Shown here one piece after another: positions 16,635 to 26,828 of a stretch of 64,000 bases of DNA (its first letter is position 1; every line of letters begins with the position of its first letter). Made by a program: the position numbers and the translations under genes. Under the pieces are notes generated by a model that was not told where the DNA came from, ran no database searches, and worked only from the letters and a program-made list of their open reading frames with translations. The DNA is taken from positions 2,914,001 to 2,978,000 of the forward strand of contig NZ_CP081149.1 in the NCBI RefSeq assembly GCF_019665785.1. The letters run 5' to 3'. This stretch comes from Deefgea piscis. GTDB lineage: Bacteria > Pseudomonadota > Gammaproteobacteria > Burkholderiales > Chitinibacteraceae.

Positions 16635-18298
16635 AGCATAGGCTCTGCGACAGCATTAACCGCCACCCGACAAACCTCTTCGATTGAGGTGAGCCCCATT
16701 CCAGCTTTGATCAAACCATCTTCAAATAATGTGCGAGCGCAGCCATCCAAAAATGCAATTGCGGCAATTTCTGTTGCCGGTTTTTTGATTACGATGGCCT
16801 GCCTGATTTGCTCATCAATCCGCATTAATTCAAACAAGCCCATTCGACCTGAATAGCCAGTTTGGCTACATAAATCACAGCCCACCGCCTCACGAAAACG
16901 ATAACTATTGGCAGTCAATTTAGGGTTTTTGAGTAGTATTTCAGAATACGTATTGGCATAAATCGCTGGAATTTCAATCGGCTGAGCGCAGCTGCATAAT
17001 TTTCTAAGTAAACGCTGAGCAAGTACACCAGTGAGTGCTGAGGCGATTAAGAAAGGCTCAATCCCCATGTCTATAAGCCGGGTTGCAGCACTGGCTGCAT
17101 CATTGGTATGCAGTGTAGAGAAAACCATATGCCCAGTTAAGGCCGATTGAATGGCGATTTTAGCGGTTTCTTGATCTCGAATTTCTCCCACCATAATGAC
17201 ATCTGGATCATGCCGCAAAATCGCTCGCAATCCTGCAGCAAAAGACATTCCGATTTCGTCTTTAACCTGAATTTGCGTAATACCGTCAATTTTGTATTCA
17301 ACCGGATCTTCTACGGTAATGATTTTTCTACTTCGATCATCCACTAAACGAATTGAATTATAAAGTGTAGTGCTTTTACCTGAGCCAGTTGGACCAGTTA
17401 CCAATACAATACCATGTGGCTCATTAATCATTTTTAAAAATTCAATTTCATGATCAAGCAACATACCGGTATCGGCCAAATTTGCGACCAATTCCTTTTT
17501 TTCTAATAGCCGCATCACAATCGATTCGCCATAAACGCCAGGAATCGTAGACACCCTAACATCTAAATCTTTACCGCCAACGCGCAGACCAATACGCCCA
17601 TCTTGCGGTAATCGCCTCTCGGCAATATCTAATTCAGAAATGAGTTTAATGCGAGAAGTCACCGCATCTAAATTGCTAACAGAATATTCAAATAGCGTTC
17701 GCATAACGCCATCAATTCTAAATCGTATCTGAAATGAATTGGAGCGTGGCTCAAGATGGATATCCGAAGCCGATGACTCTACTGCTTGAGCAAAAATATT
17801 ATTCACTAGCTCAACAATCGGCGCTTCTTCAGCCAATTCTTTAAGGTGAGCCGCATTATCATTAGAAATGAACTTTGAATTATTAATCCCATCAAAGAAC
17901 CGGATTAAATCAGCGGTACGCGCTAAAAATACTTTTCCTGAAAATCCATTTAGCGCAGAAAAGTAATCATTAAAAACAGGCTCATTAGGAAATCGTGCTA
18001 TATAGCACAAAACATCGTTATGATAAAAAGGAATTAATAAATTACTCTGGCACCAAGCCAGAGATAAATTTAAGGCTTCAAGGCTCTGCTCAAATTCAGC
18101 CCGGGGTATTTCTTCATGCCATGTAGGGATATCTAAAAACTGCGACAAAGCGGGAATTAATTTATCTTCTGAAACAACGCCCAGCCGAACCAATCGACTG
18201 CCGAGTCGCCCATGAATAAGTTGCGCTTGTTCTAGTGCTTTTTCTAAATCTGGTTTAGAAATTAGTTTCTGCTGAACTAAATATTCACCCAAACGCAT
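16631..18298 (-). CDS. gspE: T2SS ATPase GspE
   Basis: A 555-residue cytoplasmic secretion ATPase, first gene of the operon. An N1E/MshEN-like domain (residues 1-120) is followed by the NTPase core: Walker A GPTGSGKST at about 302-310, the Asp box and Walker B HDPDVIMVGEIRDQETA at about 364-380, and the His box TLHTNDAASA. The zinc module has two Cys pairs, CSC in LRKLCSCAQ and CDLC in VGCDLCSQTGYSGRMG, the first being CxC rather than the usual CxxC. A GGG box lies 12 bases before the ATG. Confidence 0.94.
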   Translation of the reverse strand: MRLGEYLVQQKLISKPDLEKALEQAQLIHGRLGSRLVRLGVVSEDKLIPALSQFLDIPTWHEEIPRAEFEQSLEALNLSLAWCQSNLLIPFYHNDVLCYIARFPNEPVFNDYFSALNGFSGKVFLARTADLIRFFDGINNSKFISNDNAAHLKELAEEAPIVELVNNIFAQAVESSASDIHLEPRSNSFQIRFRIDGVMRTLFEYSVSNLDAVTSRIKLISELDIAERRLPQDGRIGLRVGGKDLDVRVSTIPGVYGESIVMRLLEKKELVANLADTGMLLDHEIEFLKMINEPHGIVLVTGPTGSGKSTTLYNSIRLVDDRSRKIITVEDPVEYKIDGITQIQVKDEIGMSFAAGLRAILRHDPDVIMVGEIRDQETAKIAIQSALTGHMVFSTLHTNDAASAATRLIDMGIEPFLIASALTGVLAQRLLRKLCSCAQPIEIPAIYANTYSEILLKNPKLTANSYRFREAVGCDLCSQTGYSGRMGLFELMRIDEQIRQAIVIKKPATEIAAIAFLDGCARTLFEDGLIKAGMGLTSIEEVCRVAVNAVAEPML

Positions 18299-18722
18299 TT
18301 GCCGACACCCTTTAATCGATAATCAAAATCAGGCCGCACTTTGTAAAAACCATTAACAGATAATTAAAACCACTTAACAAAATGTAACAAGCCTAAGCAG
18401 GCTAAGTCACCAATCACTTTGCTGTCATCAAAAGTAAATCACACAAAAGTAACAAGAAAAAAATCAGTCACTTTCAGTTCATAGTAACAAATCCTTTCTG
18501 TCGTCGTCATCAAAAACAAAAACACTGTCGTCATATTCAACACAAGCTGAATATTTGGGTAATGATGCTCAGCATCCTAGATGCAGTCACCTCAACCTTT
18601 CACATCCCAGCAATAAAAAACAAAACAGTCCACCTCGCACAATATCTAAATTAGGAGTGCAAACTAGCATTACTTGTCTGGGCTCAAAATAAGCAGCAGC
18701 ATACAAAAATGATCTGTTCAAT
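18299..18722. other. Upstream region of the gsp operon
   Basis: About 420 bases without a gene, AT-rich, with repeated TAACA/GTCGTCAT words (near 18365-18530). It should contain the gspE promoter on the minus strand. I cannot place it or identify an operator. Confidence 0.35.
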
Positions 18723-18759
18723 AAAAAATGGCGCAGAAAATTTATTTTTCTGCGCCATT
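18723..18759 (-). terminator. Strong terminator of the polysaccharide cluster
   Basis: A 14-bp perfect stem (18727-18740 with 18746-18759), a five-base loop and a T-run on the minus strand (complement of 18723-18728). It separates the polysaccharide cluster from the gsp operon, both on the minus strand. Confidence 0.9.
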
Positions 18760-18848
18760 AAATTTGTGGTGATTTGATTTACTTTGATTAATCAATGCGA
18801 GTTTAACAACTCAAGACATAAATCTGGGATAGAAATAAAATTCGCCAG

Positions 18849-20738
18849 TTAACCTTCAAACAAATGATCGCGCACCGCGCGGTCTGGTTTAAAGCCCGAG
18901 ACGCAACGCTGTAAAATCCCGATTATTTGTGTTGAATCATTCCCAAAACAAGCAATACTCAGATCCGCAATCACTTGCTCCAGCTCATCCAGCGTCAAAC
19001 ACTGCTCGTTGGCTTTCATGATACGGGCGTGCTCAGTACCACTAACGTTGTCGCCAATCAGTAGCTCTTCATACAGCTTTTCGCCAGGGCGTAAACCAGA
19101 AAACTCAATCGCAATATCGCCCGCAGGGTTAGCATCATCTTTAACTGTAAAGCCAGTGAGATGAATCATGCGCCGCGCTAAATCAACAATCCGAACAGGT
19201 TGCCCCATATCCAGCACAAAAACTTCGCCACTACCGCCCATAGCGCCAGCCTGAATCACCAATTGCGATGCTTCGGGAATCGTCATAAAGAAGCGATTAA
19301 TATCAGGATGGGTGACCTTAACTGGCCCACCCGCCATAATTTGTTTACGGAATAAAGGCACCACGGACCCACTCGAGCCAAGTACATTGCCAAAGCGCAC
19401 CATACTAAAACGCGTTTTTACCGAAGGGTCTAGCGCATAAGCTTGTAAGGCCAACTCAGCCATCCGTTTACTCGCCCCCATTACATTGGTAGGACGAACT
19501 GCTTTATCCGTTGAAATGAGTACAAATGATTCAACCCCAGCATCAATCGCCGCTGCCGCAGCAGCGCGAGTACCAAAGGCATTATTTAAAATCCCTTCAG
19601 TAATATTAAATTCAACCAATGGCACGTGTTTATACGCGGCGGCGTGATATACCGTTTGCACACCATAGCGTGCCATAATCGCCGCAAGGCGTAAGCCATT
19701 TTGTACCGAACCCAACACGGGGTGCAGCTCGATCGGCAAGGCATGTTCACGAATGATTTGGCTCAGCTCTTGCTCAATGGTGTACAAGGCGAATTCGGAA
19801 AGCTCGTACAAAACCAAATGCGTCGGTTGATTTTTAATAATCTGCCGACATAACTCAGAACCAATCGAGCCGCCTGCGCCGGTGACCATAACCGATTTAC
19901 CGCTAATATTGCGAGCGAGTAATTCTTTGTTTGGTGGAACGGGTTCTCGACCAAGTAGCTCATCAACACCCACTTCACGCGCATCAGCCAAGCGCACTTC
20001 GCCACTAACTAAATCAGACATCCCAGGTAAAATCCGCACTTCAACCGCTAAAGGCTCAAGCTGATTAACGATCTCGATCTGCCGTGAGCGCGGCGCAGAA
20101 GGTATGGCCAATAACACTTGATCCACCCGGCCCATCATAATTTGGGCGAGCATTTGTTCGTTGCTAAAGACTTTAAGTCCGCCAATTTGCAGGCCTTGCT
20201 GAGCGGGCGAATCGTCAACATAACCAATCGGTTCATACTCTTGCCCAGTACGCAAAGCCACCGCCAACTGCCGCCCAGCGCTGCCGGCGCCATAAATCAA
20301 TACCGTTTTACGATCTTTAGACAGCGGCGCCAATTTACGCAACAGACTACGCGCAGCAAAACGACTAGCAATAATAATCGCCATGGCCAATAGCCAGAAA
20401 ATCACTAAAGAACCACGCGGAATACCGGTAATTTGCAATAACTGAATCGCGGCTACAAAGCCCAATAGCGCCAAACTCACCGCAGATGCAATGGTTAAAA
20501 CCGCCTTATCCTCGATATAACGAATCACTGCTCGATACAAACCAAAGCGAATAAAAATCGGTGCGGCAATGATAGAAGGCAAGAAAAACACCCACCAGGC
20601 AAATTGAGTGGGATAAGACCAATCATCTAAACGCAACGCAATTGCCACCCAGAGCGCCAAAGGCAATAAAATAAAATCCAGCGTTAAAATCAATAGACTT
20701 TTAGTTGTTCTAGGTAATGCAATTGCTTTATTTAACAT
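18849..20738 (-). CDS. Membrane-bound nucleoside-sugar 4,6-dehydratase (WbpM/PglF/CapD family)
   Basis: A 629-residue enzyme that converts UDP-GlcNAc to the 4-keto-6-deoxy intermediate. Four N-terminal membrane helices come first, then a first Rossmann-like domain (VLIYGAGSAGRQLAVALR) and the catalytic SDR domain (VMVTGAGGSIGSELCRQI). The catalytic triad region has the STDKAVRPTNVMGASK motif, with the Met seen in large WbpM-type enzymes instead of Tyr. I chose the ATG at 20738 (CAGG box seven bases upstream) over a TTG at 20771. It is the last gene of the cluster; its 3' end is duplicated as a remnant at 5174-5242. Confidence 0.9.
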   Translation of the reverse strand: MLNKAIALPRTTKSLLILTLDFILLPLALWVAIALRLDDWSYPTQFAWWVFFLPSIIAAPIFIRFGLYRAVIRYIEDKAVLTIASAVSLALLGFVAAIQLLQITGIPRGSLVIFWLLAMAIIIASRFAARSLLRKLAPLSKDRKTVLIYGAGSAGRQLAVALRTGQEYEPIGYVDDSPAQQGLQIGGLKVFSNEQMLAQIMMGRVDQVLLAIPSAPRSRQIEIVNQLEPLAVEVRILPGMSDLVSGEVRLADAREVGVDELLGREPVPPNKELLARNISGKSVMVTGAGGSIGSELCRQIIKNQPTHLVLYELSEFALYTIEQELSQIIREHALPIELHPVLGSVQNGLRLAAIMARYGVQTVYHAAAYKHVPLVEFNITEGILNNAFGTRAAAAAAIDAGVESFVLISTDKAVRPTNVMGASKRMAELALQAYALDPSVKTRFSMVRFGNVLGSSGSVVPLFRKQIMAGGPVKVTHPDINRFFMTIPEASQLVIQAGAMGGSGEVFVLDMGQPVRIVDLARRMIHLTGFTVKDDANPAGDIAIEFSGLRPGEKLYEELLIGDNVSGTEHARIMKANEQCLTLDELEQVIADLSIACFGNDSTQIIGILQRCVSGFKPDRAVRDHLFEG

Positions 20739-20801
20739 AACATACCTGAGTTTTTGAGCCAGACCAGCCAATAAATGACGCAGAATAATAAAAATTAAAC
20801 A

Positions 20802-21365
20802 TCAATGCGTTATCCCATCACGGCGAATGACCTTTAAAAAGGTCAGCAGCAGGATTTTTAAATCAAAGACAAATGACCGTCGCTGTAAATACTCAACATC
20901 AAAACCGACCTTAACTGGGATCGGCAATTCATCACGGCCATTAATTTGTGCCCAGCCGGTGAGGCCCGGGCGAATACGATCAACGCCTTTTTCAGTGCGT
21001 AGTGCAATTAAGTCATCTTGATTAAATAGCGCAGGCCGTGGCCCAACAAAGCTCATATCACCGACTAAAATACTCCACAATTGCGGCAATTCATCCAAAC
21101 TTGATTTACGCAAAAAGCCACCAATCGGCGTTAAACATGCCTTGGGATCAGCCAATAAATGCGTCGCAACCGCTGGCGTATCAATACGCATCGAGCGAAA
21201 TTTAGGCATTTTGAAAATGCGATTATTCATCCCTACCCGATCAGACCAATATAAAGCAGAGCCTTTCGAAGTCAGTCGAACCAGTATGGCGACAACAATA
21301 ATAGGCAGAATAAAAAATAAACTCACCATGAAAGCCAGCAAAAAATCAAAACAGCGCTTCAACAT
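20802..21365 (-). CDS. PglC-like initiating phosphosugar transferase
   Basis: A 187-residue monotopic phosphoglycosyl transferase that puts the first sugar-phosphate on undecaprenyl phosphate. The N-terminal re-entrant membrane helix (LAFMVSLFFILPIIVVAIL) is followed by the family blocks KFRSM, FLRKSSLDELPQLWSIL (the catalytic DE pair), GDMSFVGPRP and RPGLTGWAQINGRD. The size is that of the minimal PglC catalytic domain. With the 4,6-dehydratase and SDR on either side, the first sugar is probably a 6-deoxy-HexNAc such as QuiNAc or FucNAc (inference). Confidence 0.9.
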   Translation of the reverse strand: MLKRCFDFLLAFMVSLFFILPIIVVAILVRLTSKGSALYWSDRVGMNNRIFKMPKFRSMRIDTPAVATHLLADPKACLTPIGGFLRKSSLDELPQLWSILVGDMSFVGPRPALFNQDDLIALRTEKGVDRIRPGLTGWAQINGRDELPIPVKVGFDVEYLQRRSFVFDLKILLLTFLKVIRRDGITH

Positions 21366-21395
21366 AAAAGACCTAAAAGCAGTTCGTTTAAAAAA

Positions 21396-22331
21396 TTAAG
21401 CATTACGCTGCAAAAAATCATCTGCAGTTTTTTGTAATGCCTCATCGACAGTCAATGGCGGTCTCCAGCCTAATACATTTCTAGCTTTTGAAATATCCAC
21501 TTGCAATGAGCCGCACAAACGCTGCGCCATCGCTTGCTTACCGAATAATCTAGCACCAAACTGTAAGCACCACATTGGTACAGGAATCAATCGAGAAGAT
21601 ACATCTAAAGCTTTAGCCATTTTTTGCAAGAGTTCGGTCGTCGACAAATCCTCACCATCCCCTGCTAAAAAAATCTGATTTGCTGCGGCAGGATGATCAA
21701 TACAAGTCACAATCAAATCAACTAAATTATCTAATGCCACCAAACTCCGTTGATTATGAATTGCACCTAATGGTAATGGAATGCCTTTATTTAACCATTT
21801 CATCATTGCTGCAAAATTAGCTTTAACTCCTGGGCCATAAACTAATGGCGGGCGAATAATAACCACCTCTAAACCCGTTTCTTTGGCCAACTGCAGCAAG
21901 CCCTGCTCGGCCTCATATTTTGAAACACCATAGGGATCAAGTGGAACGGCGAGATCATCAGCAAAAAATGGCAAACCCAATTCTGTTGATTCGCCATTGA
22001 CCTTAATTGAACTAATAAAAACAAATCGACTAACACCAGCAGCAACAGCTTGCCGTGCCAAATTTAAAGTCCCCTCAACATTCACTTTGCGAAACTCGGT
22101 AAGCGGATCAAGCGAAGCATCATTCATCACATGGACACGGGCTGCTGCATGCACAATCACATCAATATCGCGTAACGCTTCAGACCATTGCGTATGTGCA
22201 TCAATGTTGCCAACTGAAATAGAGCCAGCATAGCCTCTACGACTTACAGATTTATAATCAATTTTTATGTCATTTAAAAATGTACATAATGCAGCACCTA
22301 AAAAACCATTAGATCCAGTAATAAGCAACAT
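21396..22331 (-). CDS. SDR-family nucleoside-sugar 4-reductase/epimerase (WbpV-like)
   Basis: A 311-residue extended SDR with the NAD(P)-binding GSNGFLG motif at residues 6-12, an SSIK active-site serine region and catalytic YGVSK. Its place next to the 4,6-dehydratase and the PglC-like transferase fits a reductase that turns the UDP-4-keto-6-deoxy sugar into UDP-QuiNAc or UDP-FucNAc. A UDP-hexose 4-epimerase is the alternative. It is three bases downstream of the adjoining glycosyltransferase gene. Confidence 0.75.
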   Translation of the reverse strand: MLLITGSNGFLGAALCTFLNDIKIDYKSVSRRGYAGSISVGNIDAHTQWSEALRDIDVIVHAAARVHVMNDASLDPLTEFRKVNVEGTLNLARQAVAAGVSRFVFISSIKVNGESTELGLPFFADDLAVPLDPYGVSKYEAEQGLLQLAKETGLEVVIIRPPLVYGPGVKANFAAMMKWLNKGIPLPLGAIHNQRSLVALDNLVDLIVTCIDHPAAANQIFLAGDGEDLSTTELLQKMAKALDVSSRLIPVPMWCLQFGARLFGKQAMAQRLCGSLQVDISKARNVLGWRPPLTVDEALQKTADDFLQRNA

Positions 22332-22334
22332 TAA

Positions 22335-23471
22335 TCAACCTTCTTTTGAAATTCCGAGCAATTCAAGCAATTTAGTATTTACAATTTTTTCATCAAATTT
22401 TTCGAGTGCAATCTTAGCGCTTTCTTCGCCCATTTCTTTTATTTTATTTGGATTATCTATGAGAAATATCATTTTTTCTGCCAATACTTGACTAGACCAA
22501 GGAGGAATTAAAAACCCATTCTTACCATCTATAACTGTTTCTCTGCAGCCTGGTACATTAGTTGTAATTACGGCACGTCCAATTGCCATGGCTTCTTGCG
22601 TACTAAGAGGAACTCCTTCTCGATAAGATGGTAAAACAAAAACGCTTGAATTAATTAACCATGGTTTTACGTCCTTAACATAACCAGAGTATACAATTAG
22701 ATCATCTTGAATCAACTGATCTAAGGATTCTTTCGATAAAGAACCTGGATTATCAGGGTCCAATCCTCCTAATACTACAAATTTAACCTCTGGATGAATT
22801 TTCTTCACAATTTTTGCTGCACCAATGAATTCATTTATCCCCTTTTCGTTTAAAAGTCGGCCAACAAATAAAAAAGAGATTGCATCAATATTGACTGGAG
22901 AAAATTCAAATTTTTTTAAATCTACGCCAATCCCTCCTAAAACATGTACAGATTTTGCCTTAATATTATTATTTACAATTAAGTCAACTGGATCATCATG
23001 ATTTAAAAAAATCAGAGAATCAAGTAACGGTATAGACATATGATACAAAAATAATTGAACCTTTTTTAAAAAAATTTCTTTAGTTGAACTACCATTTTCC
23101 TTGTCAGTAAACACATAACCCAAACCTTCAAGCATCCCTATACTTTTAGGTACACCTGCCAACTTGGCAGCAAATGATCCAAAAATTACTGGCTTGACAA
23201 AATACGAAAAAACTAAGTCTAATTTTAAATCTTTAAATTGCTTAACCAATTTAAGTGTGCAAATCAAATCTGAAAATGGATTAAGACCAGAACGATTAAT
23301 TTTATAATCTATTGGAATTGCACCTAACAATGCAACTTCATGCTTACTGTTTTCTGTATAATCCGATGCAAAAGCATATACTACATTTCCACGCTGAACT
23401 AGCGCACGAATCAAACCTGAACGAAATCCTAACACGCATGCAACCGTCGTTCCCAGCAATGCTACTCTCAT
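22335..23471 (-). CDS. Glycosyltransferase family 4 (1)
   Basis: A 378-residue GT-B glycosyltransferase. The N-terminal domain lacks an obvious membrane anchor. The C-terminal nucleotide-sugar domain has the GT4 pattern FVGRLLNEKGINEFI and the E-x7-E motif in PSYREGVPLSTQEAMAIGR. The opening MRVALLGTTVACVLGFRSGL resembles PglA-type enzymes that add the second sugar to a lipid-linked 6-deoxy-HexNAc. Donor and linkage are not readable from the sequence. From here to rmlC the DNA is clearly more AT-rich than the housekeeping genes. Confidence 0.82.
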   Translation of the reverse strand: MRVALLGTTVACVLGFRSGLIRALVQRGNVVYAFASDYTENSKHEVALLGAIPIDYKINRSGLNPFSDLICTLKLVKQFKDLKLDLVFSYFVKPVIFGSFAAKLAGVPKSIGMLEGLGYVFTDKENGSSTKEIFLKKVQLFLYHMSIPLLDSLIFLNHDDPVDLIVNNNIKAKSVHVLGGIGVDLKKFEFSPVNIDAISFLFVGRLLNEKGINEFIGAAKIVKKIHPEVKFVVLGGLDPDNPGSLSKESLDQLIQDDLIVYSGYVKDVKPWLINSSVFVLPSYREGVPLSTQEAMAIGRAVITTNVPGCRETVIDGKNGFLIPPWSSQVLAEKMIFLIDNPNKIKEMGEESAKIALEKFDEKIVNTKLLELLGISKEG

Positions 23472-23509
23472 AATTATCCAATTATTTATCAGTTACTTTG
23501 TAGAAAAAA

Positions 23510-24613
23510 CTAACATTCATTAACATTTACTGAATATAGTGAGATCCATTTATTTGCAATACTCTTTAGTGAGTAATTCGACACAATAAAATTACGTGCA
23601 GACTCACCGATACTAGAACGTTCTTTATCATTCAGGCTTAGTGCACTTTCCATAGCATATCGTAAAGCTTGGCTATCTTTTGGTTTAACTAAAAATCCAA
23701 AATTTGATATAACTTCACTCACACCACCACAATCAGTAGCAACAACAACACGTCGACATGCCATAGCCTCAGCAACAACCAATCCAAAACCTTCCCACGC
23801 TGAAGAGAGTACAAATAGGTCTGCGGCACTTAAAAAAGAAGGGATATCACGCTGGATTCCTAAAAAATGAACACGATCTATTATCTCTAGATTCTCAGCT
23901 AAAAGCTTAAGTTCTGCATGTAACTGTCCGACCCCAATAATTGCAAGATGTGGTAATTCTACTGTTGTATCGATTTTGCTAAATGCATCTAACAAATTAG
24001 GGTAATCTTTAGCAGTAACTAACCTCCCAACGGCCAAAATCAAAGGCGTTTGGTCATTTATTGACAATAAACTACGAACATTTTTTCGACTCTGATCATT
24101 AAAATCAAACAGATCAATATTAATCCCATTATGAACAGCAATCATTTTCTCTCGAGTCACTGCTCCCTGTAAAATGAAAGCTTCTACAGCCTCTTCACTA
24201 ACATTTGTTGATATATCAGCCAAGAAATCAGTATAACAATAAGCTTTCATTCTTAACCAACCTCCTTCATTTGTACTATGTGCAGTACAAATTAGTTTAT
24301 TGATAGGAGTGAAAACCCTTAACAACCTTGTAAATATATTAGCATGAACCATATGACTATGAATCACATCAGGTTTAAATTCTAATATAATTTTTCTCAT
24401 TTTTAAAAACGATATAAAAAAACCAAAAAAAGTTTTTTTCATATCAATACTTACTAATTTCACCCCTTTATTTCTAGGTTTATTAATTAAATCTGAATTC
24501 AATGAAACAAGTAAAACATCGTGATTTAATGCTGAAAACTGGTCTGCAAGATCACACACTTGCCGCTCAGCACCACCCATTCCTAAACCTGTAATTACAA
24601 GTAGTATTTTCAT
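23510..24613 (-). CDS. Glycosyltransferase family 4 (2)
   Basis: A GT4 enzyme of 367 residues from the ATG at 24613; a TTG five codons upstream is a less likely start. The opening ILLVITGLGMGGAERQVCDLA is the classic GT4 glycine-rich loop. The C-terminal half has AVGRLVTAKDYPNLLDAF and the E-x7-E motif in SSAWEGFGLVVAEAMACRR. It acts on the cytoplasmic face, adding one sugar of the repeat unit. The acceptor is unknown. Confidence 0.85.
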   Translation of the reverse strand: MKILLVITGLGMGGAERQVCDLADQFSALNHDVLLVSLNSDLINKPRNKGVKLVSIDMKKTFFGFFISFLKMRKIILEFKPDVIHSHMVHANIFTRLLRVFTPINKLICTAHSTNEGGWLRMKAYCYTDFLADISTNVSEEAVEAFILQGAVTREKMIAVHNGINIDLFDFNDQSRKNVRSLLSINDQTPLILAVGRLVTAKDYPNLLDAFSKIDTTVELPHLAIIGVGQLHAELKLLAENLEIIDRVHFLGIQRDIPSFLSAADLFVLSSAWEGFGLVVAEAMACRRVVVATDCGGVSEVISNFGFLVKPKDSQALRYAMESALSLNDKERSSIGESARNFIVSNYSLKSIANKWISLYSVNVNEC

Positions 24614-24690
24614 ATAGCCAATTACCAATAAAACATGACGTATTGAGAGCAGAGAAGTTTAAATAAAAATCAAATCCATCTAGCCATATT

Positions 24691-25839
24691 TTACATATCG
24701 GACCTAACTTCTAACATTCCACGCTCTTTCATTAAATACAACTGATTATCTTGAATATCAAATGCACGACGATCAAAATCAATATCACCAAAAAATAAAG
24801 AATTTATTTCATTCCTGAAAACAAAAAAGTCAAATGGTGCAATACTATTTCTGTAGTAACCAAAAGTAAAAACCAAGAAAAGAACTATAGAAATAAAATT
24901 CAATACATACGCCGATTTTTTATAACACACACCATAAAGTACATTCAAAAACATAAATACTAAAAAATAACCTGCATACCTATCTAAAAAAGGTAAGTAC
25001 ACAGCTGTAAGCATCAATACCGCACCAAAAAAACTTATTCGATTCAAAAACAAATAAGGACGCTCTAACTTCCGCTCATCAATACAAGAAACATATGTTA
25101 CGATGTAAAACAAACAAATTAAATGCCGTATACCAAAGCCAAATGAATATGCTTTCAAATAAGTCTCTACTTTATCAGCAACAAAACCACTAGATAACAA
25201 TGCAACAGAAACTACAGAAAAATACAATCCAATACTCAAGAAAATACTGCTCACTATGAAATATCTTTTTTTATTGAAAAAGCTACAACAGAAAAATACG
25301 GATATAAATACAATTGCTGAAATATGAAAAAATGATGCTAATAAGACTAAAGCCAAACAGTGTAACCACTGTCTCTTAACACACTTCGAAGATGCAAACA
25401 AAACAATTATCAAAGCAAGAAATTGTCTGAGTTGCTCTGCGACTAAAGTCGGGCCAAAAATAAAAAAAAGACCAGAAACAAAAAAAATAAAGTATCTAGT
25501 TTTTAGTTCAAAAAAACCATTCCCATAAAAACAAAAAAAATAATAAATCAATAAAAAAGCAATTACATAGTATAAATACACTGCCAATGGATATAAAGAT
25601 CCACTAAAATAATATAACGCTTTGAATAAAAAATTAAACGCTAATTCTGGCGTTGACAATACCGCTCCAGACATTGCGAAATTTCTATAATTAACCCAAT
25701 CCTCACCTTGAAAATATATATTGAGCACTATCACAGGCAGAACCAGAACTGGGAATATAAAAAAAACCCTATAAGATATATTTCTTCTATTAAGTGACGC
25801 AAATAAAAATAAAAAAACTGAAACTATTATAAAGTACAC
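24691..25839 (-). CDS. EpsG/Wzy-like polysaccharide polymerase
   Basis: A 382-residue integral membrane protein with about 10 hydrophobic segments. An early YFQGEDWVNYRNF loop matches the EpsG pattern, and a large loop around RQFLALIIVLFASS follows. In EpsG/Wzy systems this protein joins flipped repeat units at the periplasmic face. It is the only polymerase candidate in the cluster. Codon use is strongly AT-biased. Its start overlaps the upstream GT2 gene by 13 bases. Confidence 0.75.
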   Translation of the reverse strand: MYFIIVSVFLFLFASLNRRNISYRVFFIFPVLVLPVIVLNIYFQGEDWVNYRNFAMSGAVLSTPELAFNFLFKALYYFSGSLYPLAVYLYYVIAFLLIYYFFCFYGNGFFELKTRYFIFFVSGLFFIFGPTLVAEQLRQFLALIIVLFASSKCVKRQWLHCLALVLLASFFHISAIVFISVFFCCSFFNKKRYFIVSSIFLSIGLYFSVVSVALLSSGFVADKVETYLKAYSFGFGIRHLICLFYIVTYVSCIDERKLERPYLFLNRISFFGAVLMLTAVYLPFLDRYAGYFLVFMFLNVLYGVCYKKSAYVLNFISIVLFLVFTFGYYRNSIAPFDFFVFRNEINSLFFGDIDFDRRAFDIQDNQLYLMKERGMLEVRSDM

Positions 25840-26807
25840 CCCTCCCCCTTTAATCTATTTTTTATTCTTTTCAACACTTTAAAAACGCCAGAAGGTCTAA
25901 TCGAACCAATTGCATAATGAAAAAATAGACTTAAAAAACAACGTTTATTATTGAATAACTTTGCTGGGATTATCCATGACCATAGCATCAAACGATCATC
26001 AATACGCTTCCAATATTGAGCCGCCGATAAATTAGGCCACACTTCCTGTGAATATAATACTTCTAATTGCCTCATAAAATTAACATTAACAAGCCTATCA
26101 ACCGAATTACTTAGAGAATCAGATATTCTATATAAAACGGTAATTTTATCTAAAAAATTCAACTTATAACCTGATCCAGTAATTTTCAACCAAAGTGGCA
26201 AATCTTCAATTAACTTATACTGTTCATCACAATAACCAATGTCTTCTAAAATATTTTTGTTTATAAACGAGGTCGGTGCCATGTTAAAACTTCTAATTAA
26301 CAAACACTGATATTGCTCCTGACTTGATAAACAGAAAAAGTAAATATTACTTAATTCAGGTGTTACTTTACAAACATTACTAGCTTTATCTTTGAAATGA
26401 GCCATCTTAGAAAAAACAATACCAACACCATGGTTCGCTTTGACATACTCAAAATTATCTTTAATGCAATCAATCGAAAGAATATCATCTCCAGCGATTG
26501 TTTTTATCCACGTTGCTCTAGATGATTTCCATGCAACATTACAATTTTTTGATATACCACCATTATTTAAATTTTTGATAAATCTAACACTTGAAAAGTT
26601 TGCAGCATTTAAAGATAACCATGAATCTACCACCTCAGTCGTTCGATCTATCGAACAGTCATCACTAATAATTAACTCCAAGTTATTTGACCCATATGAC
26701 TGATTCAATATACTATTCAAAGTTTCTATGATAGTCTCTGACGAATTATAGGCAATCACAGCAACTGCAACTATTTCTTTTTGAGCAATTGAATTATTAA
26801 CGTCCAT
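25827..26807 (-). CDS. Glycosyltransferase family 2 (1)
   Basis: A 326-residue GT-A enzyme. The N-terminal domain reads AVAVIAYNSSETIIETLNSIL, with NLELIISDDCSIDRT and the DxD-like AGDDI near residue 100. The C-terminus is a variable acceptor domain ending in a basic, amphipathic tail. It belongs to the AT-rich part of the polysaccharide cluster. Specificity cannot be read. Confidence 0.83.
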   Translation of the reverse strand: MDVNNSIAQKEIVAVAVIAYNSSETIIETLNSILNQSYGSNNLELIISDDCSIDRTTEVVDSWLSLNAANFSSVRFIKNLNNGGISKNCNVAWKSSRATWIKTIAGDDILSIDCIKDNFEYVKANHGVGIVFSKMAHFKDKASNVCKVTPELSNIYFFCLSSQEQYQCLLIRSFNMAPTSFINKNILEDIGYCDEQYKLIEDLPLWLKITGSGYKLNFLDKITVLYRISDSLSNSVDRLVNVNFMRQLEVLYSQEVWPNLSAAQYWKRIDDRLMLWSWIIPAKLFNNKRCFLSLFFHYAIGSIRPSGVFKVLKRIKNRLKGEGCTL

Positions 26808-26828
26808 AAAAACCCTTAATCAATAAAG

